Shown: in pieces, positions 1-5,243 of the stretch
How the letters are laid out: every line of letters begins with the position of its first letter
Numbering within the stretch: the first letter of the stretch is position 1
Source: an uncultured Pseudomonadota bacterium
Lineage (GTDB): Bacteria > Myxococcota > UBA796
NCBI GenBank assembly: GCA_913040875.1
Contig: CAJWHX010000170.1
Span: forward strand, 1 to 7,137
Direction: 5' to 3'
DNA length: 7,137 nt
Program-made: the position numbers and the translations under genes
Notes under the pieces: model-generated
Told to the model about the DNA's origin: nothing
Databases searched by the model: none
The model's input: the letters and a program-made list of their open reading frames with translations, nothing else

Positions 1-2
1 GG

Positions 3-608
3 GAGCCTTACCGAATGTTTACCAGTCGTGCCGAACATCGTCTATTGCTCAGAGAAGACAATGCCGATAGACGGCTCACCGAAAAGGGGCATCAACTAGG
101 TTTGGTCGACGATATCGCCTTTAATAGATTTAACGCAAAAATGAGGCTCATTGAAGAAGGAAAACAATGGTGCCGCACCACTTGGTTATCAAGCAATAAA
201 GAGTCCAAAGAACGGTTTCAGAACTTGGGTCTACAACCGCTCAAAAATAAATCTTCGATCGAACAGCTACTGCGACGCCCTGAGATTGGCTGGGATATTT
301 TGAAAGACTTATACATCGACGAAACAATGCCAAATTACAGCAGTGAAGTCATTGAACAAATCGTGACGGACATTAAGTATGCAGGCTATTTACAACGCGA
401 AGAGAGTAGGGTGAACAAAAGTAAAAAATTGGCCCACATCAAAATTCCAGTCGATATGAATTTCTTCTTACCCGGAATATCTATAGAGGTTGCTGAACGA
501 CTAACAGCAGCCTCTCCTCCAACATTGGCTAGTGCCAGTCGCTTGCCTGGTATCACCCCTGCTGCCATTGACACGTTGGTAATTTATCTGTCAAAACACA
601 ACTATTAA
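3..608 (+). CDS. mnmG: MnmG (GidA) tRNA uridine-5-carboxymethylaminomethyl modification enzyme, C-terminal part
   Basis: FAD-dependent partner of MnmE in the cytoplasmic complex that modifies the wobble uridine (U34) of certain tRNAs. The 5' end is cut by the window edge. About 201 residues are visible, compared with roughly 630 in full-length family members, so the FAD-binding N-terminal two thirds are missing. The frame opens at position 3 with EPYRMFTSRAEHRLLLRED, followed by NADRRLTEKG, the highly conserved MnmG block near residue 420 of E. coli MnmG. The C-terminal helical domain follows, with LLRRPE, the GYLQRE motif and the terminal ASRLPGITPAAI block (family consensus ASRISGVTPAAI). 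An ATG at 15 lies inside the conserved block and is not the start. rsmG follows after 39 bp, the usual gidA-gidB order. The stop is TAA and the reading frame is intact throughout. Confidence 0.97.
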   Translation, partial: EPYRMFTSRAEHRLLLREDNADRRLTEKGHQLGLVDDIAFNRFNAKMRLIEEGKQWCRTTWLSSNKESKERFQNLGLQPLKNKSSIEQLLRRPEIGWDILKDLYIDETMPNYSSEVIEQIVTDIKYAGYLQREESRVNKSKKLAHIKIPVDMNFFLPGISIEVAERLTAASPPTLASASRLPGITPAAIDTLVIYLSKHNY

Positions 609-647
609 AACCATAACATATTGAATTTTATTACTTTTTAAAAATAT

Positions 648-1190
648 ATGAGACAATCAATAATAGAATCACATCGTCGGTTGCTTTCCAAGTGGAGAAG
701 CAAGATGGACCTCATTGGACCTGGTGACATGGAGCATCATTTTATAGATGCTCATGAAGCGGTATCCGAATTAGAACTCACCGGACACTGGGTTGATTTG
801 GGGAGTGGGGCTGGATTTCCTGGCATCGCTCTGGGTGCATTGTACCCAAACCTGCACGTAACAATGGTGGAGAGTCGTCAAAAGCGAACCATCTTCTTAA
901 AACAAGTCGTTCATCAAGGGAAAGCCGATAACATCACTGTCCTCTGTCAACGTACAGAACAACTCGATGGACCATTCGATGGAGTAATCAGTCGAGCATA
1001 CAAACCACCCCTGAATTTTTTAGAGGATGCCAAACGACTCACACGTGTTGGTGGTCTAGCGATCTGTATGCTAGGTGAGCACGGTTCTTTCAACATTCCT
1101 ACAGAGTGGACATTGATCGATGAAAAAATTTATTTCTTGGATGATGCTCACGGTCAACGTAAAAGATGGCTACTTAAACGTATCGCCTAG
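648..1190 (+). CDS. rsmG: RsmG (GidB) 16S rRNA guanine(527)-N7-methyltransferase
   Basis: Cytoplasmic SAM-dependent methyltransferase expected to make m7G527 in 16S rRNA. It is 180 aa, somewhat shorter than E. coli RsmG (about 207 aa), mostly at the N-terminus. Residues 12-31 (LLSKW, then the DL and HHFIDA region) match the family N-terminal helices. The SAM motif is DLGSGAGFPGIALG at 50-63, with acidic E75 and the KRTIFLKQV segment at 79-87. DGVISRAYKP at 111-120 matches the family motif around the conserved Arg. The C-terminal GQRKRWLLK matches the usual GERHLVVIK end. One oddity: the family's ALKG motif after the GG turn reads ICMLG here, so the usual Lys is Met. No Shine-Dalgarno sequence is visible before ATG 648; the upstream stretch is A/T only. 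It follows mnmG closely, and its 3' end overlaps the convergent minus-strand gene by 17 bp. Confidence 0.95.
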   Translation: MRQSIIESHRRLLSKWRSKMDLIGPGDMEHHFIDAHEAVSELELTGHWVDLGSGAGFPGIALGALYPNLHVTMVESRQKRTIFLKQVVHQGKADNITVLCQRTEQLDGPFDGVISRAYKPPLNFLEDAKRLTRVGGLAICMLGEHGSFNIPTEWTLIDEKIYFLDDAHGQRKRWLLKRIA

Positions 1191-2331
1191 AACGATAGTA
1201 CATCCACAACCCAAACAAAGGGACCCACAACGCAGATTCAGAAGATGTACAGCCACATTGAGCACCATTGGTTGAAGAGTCACTGTTCCATTCTCCATGT
1301 GGATCGACCCCTGTATCGGGTTCAGAACCATCCAAGCCAAATGCTGACAAATCCAATCTGGCTTCGAGTACTTGCTGTTCATTAAACAAGTCAAACGACA
1401 CCAGCAGCTGCTCACCTCTTCTAGCAACCCATGGACGCATCGCAGCGTCCCCATTTTCATATGTTGTCAGTCGACGCTGCTCCACAAGTTCCCACCGCTG
1501 ATTGAACACCCCCAAGAATACATCTCCTTTATCGGAACCTTGCCATGCCTGATCTCTTCCCATATGAGCGACAATAAAATAGTCCCCAACCTGAATAATC
1601 CCTTGTGGCCAATATGCTCTCAGTGGATCATCGACCAAATCTCGGTCGACCGTTTCTATCAACCTCCAATCTGAATCGTAGCGGTTCATTGTTAACGGTT
1701 TATCATGTGCCATACCCAAATGAATATACTGGTCTGCATGAACATCATAAATTACTCCTCCACCATTACCGCGAGGATAATCTTCCAGGGAAACAACCTC
1801 TTTCACCTGCAGATTGGAGTCCAAACTAAAAAAGTCTGTTGCAAACTGATAGCCTTGAATGGAAAGAAGGACCCCTTTTGCATCTGGAGCACAAATGACA
1901 TTTGGATCATTGTGGGCATGAGTTCCGATACCATCACGAAACTCTGAATACGCCAAAATATTGAAGTCAGCATCATATCGCCACAAATGTAAATAATCTG
2001 TCGGTGTTCCCGTTTCACCTTCCGCCTCTGGTGGCATACCAGAAGCAGCATGTAAATACGTTCCGTCAGGGCATTTCTTTATGCCGTGATCCACCAATCC
2101 ATCGAGTTCAACTACCGGTCTTTTATCAATCAACTCCCAGTCTTCTAGACCATCCCCGGTCTTTTGTAGTGTACCAACATAAAAACTTCGATTGCTTCCC
2201 AAAGCGGCAATCCAATTATCTTCTGTCGGAAACACTCGGATCCAAGCACCTGCCGATCGGATCTCAACCGGTTCTCCGACGTCTACAATGAACGGTTGCC
2301 CAAAAGCAACTTGACTCAGCCATAGCAACAT
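1174..2331 (-). CDS. Probable exported propeller-like repeat protein with MYXO-CTERM-type C-terminus
   Basis: The family of this 385-aa protein is not recognised. It contains a recurring motif of an aromatic or hydrophobic residue, Asp, then W/L-x-L and an acidic patch, near residues 62-73, 117-131, 168-182, 217-231, 275-289 and 313-327. The period is about 50 residues, which suggests a roughly six-bladed beta-propeller; this is inference. A Ser/Asp/Gly-rich linker (334-357) leads to C359-G360-C361, a hydrophobic stretch ALWVPLFGLWMYY (367-379) and a basic end RSRR. This is the layout of the MYXO-CTERM sorting signal, which implies export and envelope anchoring or processing. ATG 2331 is supported by GGAG at 2340-2337. 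The signal peptide is unusually short (MLLWLSQVAFGQ) and has no basic n-region. The gene lies 59 bp downstream of the coiled-coil gene on the same strand, so it may be cotranscribed with it. No substrate or function can be assigned. Confidence 0.8.
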   Translation of the reverse strand: MLLWLSQVAFGQPFIVDVGEPVEIRSAGAWIRVFPTEDNWIAALGSNRSFYVGTLQKTGDGLEDWELIDKRPVVELDGLVDHGIKKCPDGTYLHAASGMPPEAEGETGTPTDYLHLWRYDADFNILAYSEFRDGIGTHAHNDPNVICAPDAKGVLLSIQGYQFATDFFSLDSNLQVKEVVSLEDYPRGNGGGVIYDVHADQYIHLGMAHDKPLTMNRYDSDWRLIETVDRDLVDDPLRAYWPQGIIQVGDYFIVAHMGRDQAWQGSDKGDVFLGVFNQRWELVEQRRLTTYENGDAAMRPWVARRGEQLLVSFDLFNEQQVLEARLDLSAFGLDGSEPDTGVDPHGEWNSDSSTNGAQCGCTSSESALWVPLFGLWMYYRSRRYV

Positions 2332-2390
2332 GATGTCTCCACATATCTTCTGTCTACGATATCTGTAGCCGAGTCTATGCCAGATACCAT

Positions 2391-3266
2391 CTAATCATCT
2401 AAATTTAAGTCAAAGTCTAGATTCGTCTCATCATCTGGAGAATATGTCGGCTTTGATTTAACTGGTTCATCATCCAAATCGCGATCTCTAGCCTCTGGAA
2501 GTGTCGGATCACAAAATATAATTGCCCAATTCTTGGTGAATCGACTTTCTGAACTCAAGTACGCTGAATAGGGAGGCAGACCTTCTCCACCGTCAACTTT
2601 CCTCAACACCGGAACCGCTTGGTAGGTATCCACACAATTGTAAAAGCGTTGCTTTATCTTCTCCGTCATGCTCAGATTAAATGCTTCGTGACATTTCTCA
2701 TGTCTCTTTCTAGACCCCCGATCACACCCCTTCACTTTGGCTTGCGCTTGGAAGGCTGTCCATAAGTTGGCCGTTGACTGCGCTTTATATTTTTTGGCTT
2801 TGGCTTTGAACTTCTGGGTTTTCTTGACCTGTTTTTTCAGTTCCACCAACGTCTCTTGCAATTCCACTTTTAAATCGTCACGCTCTTGCTCAGCCGCCGC
2901 CAACTGAATTTGCAGCGTGGCAATCTCTTCTTCCATTACCTTCCACTTTGCTCGAGCAGCTTTGCGAGCCTTTTCTGTGTTGTGCTTTTGCTCTTTTAAT
3001 TTATCCAGTTCAGCTTCTCGATCTGCCAATGTGAGTTGTAATAACTTCACATCCTCTTGAACTTCAAGAACATTTTTCTTTTCTTCATCTGTCAAACCTT
3101 TACACAGTTCTTCCAAATCTTCATTGGATAATTCCTCTTGCACAACTTGAGTTTGGGTAACCACTTCTTGTGGTTCTTGAAGAGTCTCAGAGGCTATATA
3201 TCCCACCACAGACCCCAACAACACACCTAGGACTCCAACTCCAACAACGACCATTTGCTTTGACAC
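2391..3266 (-). CDS. Membrane-anchored coiled-coil protein with Cys-containing C-terminal domain and acidic tail
   Basis: Unrecognised 291-aa protein. The chosen start is GTG 3266, preceded by AAAGGAG with a 6-nt spacer. A GTG 33 bp further upstream (3299) keeps the frame but lacks such a site. Residues 5-25 (VVVGVGVLGVLLGSVVGYI) form one transmembrane or uncleaved signal-anchor helix after MSKQ. Residues about 58-165 are charged heptad-like coiled coil rich in Glu, Lys, Leu and Gln, ending in a very Lys-rich part (KKQVKKTQKFKAKAKKYK). A distinct domain follows (about 165-255) with C181, C192, C211 and C252, perhaps two disulphides if it faces the periplasm. The last 35 residues are acidic and probably disordered, ending DFDLNLDD. 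The topology suggests an inner-membrane anchor with a long rod in the periplasm or cytoplasm. It shares an intergenic region with the divergent aminopeptidase gene and precedes the propeller-like gene. The function is unknown. Confidence 0.8.
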   Translation of the reverse strand: MSKQMVVVGVGVLGVLLGSVVGYIASETLQEPQEVVTQTQVVQEELSNEDLEELCKGLTDEEKKNVLEVQEDVKLLQLTLADREAELDKLKEQKHNTEKARKAARAKWKVMEEEIATLQIQLAAAEQERDDLKVELQETLVELKKQVKKTQKFKAKAKKYKAQSTANLWTAFQAQAKVKGCDRGSRKRHEKCHEAFNLSMTEKIKQRFYNCVDTYQAVPVLRKVDGGEGLPPYSAYLSSESRFTKNWAIIFCDPTLPEARDRDLDDEPVKSKPTYSPDDETNLDFDLNLDD

Positions 3267-3373
3267 GCTTGACTCCTTTACACTAAGATTCGTATACACA
3301 TAATTCTAACACGAACATATTCGATGCATTATAAATGCTTCACAACATTACCACATTCAATAGGAAATATCTC
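3267..3373. promoter_or_regulatory. Divergent intergenic promoter region between coiled-coil gene and aminopeptidase
   Basis: This 107-bp A/T-rich gap separates two divergent genes and must hold both promoters unless one gene is driven from elsewhere. On the plus strand TATAAA (3330-3335) is a fair -10, with CTAACA (3306-3311) 18 bp upstream as a weak -35. On the minus strand a perfect TATAAT lies at 3333-3328, but no good -35 is found at normal spacing; TAGAAT (3308-3303) is an alternative -10. A small inverted repeat, GCATT-ATA-AATGC (3326-3338), covers both -10 candidates. These are visual matches only. Confidence 0.35.
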
Positions 3374-4816
3374 ATGCCGCTCGTTTCTACAGTTCAAACA
3401 CATGCCAAATTCACCACCTCACACAACCGCCTCATTTTAGGAACCGCTACCGATATTCTACAATCAGACTCCCTTGCTGAAACACTGAACATTCCAGAAC
3501 ATCTGTGGGATTTTGTGATAGGTCAGCTGAGTAAAACAACTGAACTCCAGCTGATTCTTGATCAGAAAAAAGTCATTTTTCAACTCCTTCCGAGTAAACA
3601 CTCTAGACACAACTCATCAAGTAACACAAACAAAATTAGACAAATCTGTAAAAGGATATGCACCTCTGGCGATTGGGATGTTCTACTGTTTGCAACCGAA
3701 CGCCATCTGGAGGGTCAGGTGTGTGCTGTTGCCAAGGCTTTTTCCTCTTTCTCAGCAAAAACATCCCCTACACACAAGCAACAGATTCATATCTTACCGA
3801 TGATCAACAGCGAAATCATCGTGCATCCCGATTTGAACATCATGATTGAAAATGTACGTTTGTGTGGTGCTCTTGTCGATCAACCACCCAATATCTTCCA
3901 CATTTCAGATTACATCAGCATGATTGATTCTTGGGCACAATCACATCCATCTGTTCGGTGTACAATCTTCAGAGGGCAAGAATTAGTAGAGAAGGGATTA
4001 AACGGCATCTGGAACGTTGGTAAAGCGGCAGAAGAAGCCCCAGCAATGATCACACTACAGTTTACACCAGACAATGACAACGACGCATTGAAGCATGTTT
4101 GCTGGGTGGGCAAAGGCATTATCTATGACACTGGCGGACTGTCTTTAAAAAGTAAAACAGGCATGCCTGGAATGAAGATGGATATGGGCGGAGCCGCTGC
4201 GGTATGGACAGGATTCAAAACAGCCGTCGAACGAGGAGTAGAGCATCCCCTCAGCGCAATCCTGTGTTTAGCCGAAAATGCCATTGGAAGTCGATCAGTG
4301 AGACCTGACGACATCATCACAATGTACTCTGGTAAAACTGTCGAAATCAACAACACCGATGCCGAAGGTCGATTGGTACTTGCAGACGGTGTGGCCTGGG
4401 CTGAAAAAAATCTTCGACCTGATATCATCATGAATATTGCCACATTGACAGGGGCTGCAAGCACATCGGTTGGAAAAGGTGTCGCTGCCATCTATTGTAA
4501 TGATGAAGCTTTAGAACAGTGTGCCGTATCCACAGGTAGAGATATTGGTGAATTGTGTCATCCATTGCCATACATACCTGAAAAATGGAAACTCGAATTT
4601 CGTTCCAATGTAGCTGATATGAGAAATTCCGTTGCCAACAGATCCAATGCTCAATCCGCCTGCGCAGCACAATTCATTGGCAATCACCTTTCTCAAAAAA
4701 CACCATGGTTGCACCTTGATATTGCAGGGGCAGCATTTTTTGCTGGTAGAGGTACCGGATTCGGTATGCATTTACTGATGGCTGTATCATACAACGCTGC
4801 AAAATCAGCAAAGTGA
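3374..4816 (+). CDS. M17 leucyl aminopeptidase family protein, NPEPL1-like
   Basis: Cytoplasmic dizinc aminopeptidase that removes N-terminal residues from peptides (peptide turnover). The M17 catalytic set is complete. Numbered from this start (480 aa) it comprises K247 and D252 in VGKGIIYDTGG, K259 (SLK), D270 (MKMDMGG), and D329, E331 and R333 in NTDAEGRL, followed by the IATLTGA block. The sequence looks closer to animal NPEPL1 than to E. coli PepA: shared features recalled from memory are SRHNS in the N-terminal domain, LSLKSKTGMPGMK, YSGKTVEINNTDAEGRL and VADMRNSV. Start choice: ATG 3374 has AGGA eight bases upstream and gives an N-terminus of NPEPL1-like length. An in-frame ATG at 3335 would add 13 residues but overlaps the likely -10 box and has no ribosome site. 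The gene stands alone: divergent from the minus-strand pair and separated from the ParB-like operon by 427 bp. Confidence 0.93.
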   Translation: MPLVSTVQTHAKFTTSHNRLILGTATDILQSDSLAETLNIPEHLWDFVIGQLSKTTELQLILDQKKVIFQLLPSKHSRHNSSSNTNKIRQICKRICTSGDWDVLLFATERHLEGQVCAVAKAFSSFSAKTSPTHKQQIHILPMINSEIIVHPDLNIMIENVRLCGALVDQPPNIFHISDYISMIDSWAQSHPSVRCTIFRGQELVEKGLNGIWNVGKAAEEAPAMITLQFTPDNDNDALKHVCWVGKGIIYDTGGLSLKSKTGMPGMKMDMGGAAAVWTGFKTAVERGVEHPLSAILCLAENAIGSRSVRPDDIITMYSGKTVEINNTDAEGRLVLADGVAWAEKNLRPDIIMNIATLTGAASTSVGKGVAAIYCNDEALEQCAVSTGRDIGELCHPLPYIPEKWKLEFRSNVADMRNSVANRSNAQSACAAQFIGNHLSQKTPWLHLDIAGAAFFAGRGTGFGMHLLMAVSYNAAKSAK

Positions 4817-4938
4817 CGATGCGATCATCAATGTTACATATTTGAACTGAGTCATCTAATTTAATTACTTTATGCAATTTTAGATCACAACCTCTACTAA
4901 GTAGATTCTGACGATGGATTAGTCAATTATGATTTTAG

Positions 4939-4988
4939 GTGTCATTTTAAAAAGACACATATTTCAATTTATCTCATGAATATGTGTT
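4939..4988. repeat. Overlapping inverted repeats (mutually exclusive hairpins)
   Basis: GTGTC (4939-4943) can pair with GACAC (4954-4958). The overlapping ACACATATT (4955-4963) can instead pair perfectly over 9 bp with AATATGTGT (4979-4987) across a 15-nt loop. The two hairpins share 4955-4958, so only one can form at a time. This could be an operator with repeated half-sites or an RNA switch element. It is not followed by a T-run, so it is not an intrinsic terminator. Confidence 0.45.
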
Positions 4989-5042
4989 GCCTATTTTACA
5001 ACTCTTTGATAACTTGAGATCAGACCCTAATCGGTTTCTCCA

Positions 5043-5058
5043 TTTGGCTCCCACCAAA
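5043..5058. repeat. Small inverted repeat TTTGG/CCAAA
   Basis: TTTGG (5043-5047) and CCAAA (5054-5058) are perfect 5-bp arms around a 6-nt pyrimidine-rich loop. It is short, so chance is possible. It is listed because it is one of several hairpins in the leader of the ParB-like operon. Confidence 0.3.
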
Positions 5059-5086
5059 CGTTCCTTCACATTCGTCTTTTCTTTTA

Positions 5087-5102
5087 GAGTGTTCTACCAC
5101 TC
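5087..5102. repeat. Small inverted repeat GAGTG/CACTC
   Basis: GAGTG (5087-5091) and CACTC (5098-5102) are perfect 5-bp arms around the loop TTCTAC. On the minus strand it superficially resembles a tRNA D-arm (GGTAGA), but no tRNA can be built around it. Confidence 0.3.
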
Positions 5103-5189
5103 ATCTATCCCACCCACTTTTGGTTGTACTTTCATCCTCCGAAAGAGATTCAAATCCTATTGAGTCAACACAATCAAAGCATCCCCCGC

Positions 5190-5207
5190 AAATCAAAAAA
5201 TTGATTT
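5190..5207 (+). promoter_or_regulatory. Candidate antiterminator hairpin overlapping the terminator
   Basis: AAATCAA (5190-5196) and TTGATTT (5201-5207) form a perfect 7-bp inverted repeat with an AAAA loop. The right arm is the same TTGATTT that forms the left arm of the terminator stem, so the two structures exclude each other. This is the geometry of a transcription attenuator, but the stem is A/T-rich and weaker than the terminator. A stabilising factor (protein, ligand or stalled ribosome) would be needed. It could alternatively be a palindromic protein site. Confidence 0.35.
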
Positions 5208-5229
5208 CCGCCCGGAAGTCAATTTTTTT
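5195..5229 (+). terminator. Intrinsic-terminator-like hairpin immediately before the ParB-like start codon
   Basis: The left arm TTGATTTCC (5201-5209) pairs with GGAAGTCAA (5214-5222) over 9 bp with one G-U, around a GCCC loop. Flanking A-run 5195-5200 and T-run 5223-5228 extend this to about 15 bp. The T-run goes on to 5229 and a second run of six T follows at 5232-5237. This is a textbook plus-strand intrinsic terminator and could also work on the minus strand because of the A-run. ATG 5244 lies only 15 nt downstream, too close for a normal promoter in between. The hairpin therefore either ends transcripts from upstream or acts as an attenuator read through to express the operon. Confidence 0.65.
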
Positions 5230-5243
5230 GCTTTTTTGCTGTC

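Larger units (their letters stand above)
4817..5243 (+). other. Noncoding hairpin-rich region upstream of the ParB-like operon
   Basis: This 427-bp stretch has no convincing coding region, no tRNA and no recognisable remnant of parA (no Walker motif in any frame I read). It is A/T-rich at the left and C/T-rich on the plus strand around 5020-5130. It contains several inverted repeats: overlapping repeats at 4939-4988, TTTGG/CCAAA (5043-5058), GAGTG/CACTC (5087-5102), and the paired hairpins at 5190-5229. It could be a long structured 5' leader, a small-RNA gene ending at the 5229 T-run, or just an intergenic spacer with a terminator. No strong -35/-10 pair is obvious; TTGCCT (4987-4992) with GATAAC (5008-5013) is weak and has a short 15-bp spacer. 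Confidence 0.5.

Noticed and set aside
1041..1048. ACACGTGT palindrome with a CACGTG core, like the centre of parS
   Set aside because: The flanks do not match the 16-bp parS consensus (TGTTTCACGTGAAACA) and it lies inside the rsmG coding sequence. No other parS candidate was seen in the window.
1372..1674. Plus-strand open frames opposite the propeller-like gene (1268-1501, 1372-1674, 1605-1829)
   Set aside because: They overlap one another in different frames on the antisense of a gene with a good ribosome site and coherent repeats. The products show no domain pattern.
3264..3299. Upstream GTG start for the coiled-coil protein
   Set aside because: The downstream GTG at 3266 is preceded by AAAGGAG with ideal spacing and starts just before the transmembrane helix.
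3335..3373. Upstream ATG start for the aminopeptidase, adding 13 residues
   Set aside because: It has no ribosome-binding site and overlaps the probable -10 box. ATG 3374 has AGGA upstream and gives a family-like N-terminus.
4123..4491. 122-codon open frame antisense to the aminopeptidase
   Set aside because: It is a shadow of the conserved M17 catalytic region; the composition is what complementing that region gives, and no ribosome site was seen.
4854..4885. ATCTAA/TTAGAT inverted repeat after the aminopeptidase stop, considered as its terminator
   Set aside because: Only 6 bp of A/T-rich stem with a 20-nt loop and no following T-run.
5040..5175. tRNA-like pieces: GGTAGA on the minus strand and ATTCAAATCC on the plus strand
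   Set aside because: They are on opposite strands, and no acceptor, anticodon or T stem can be paired around either.
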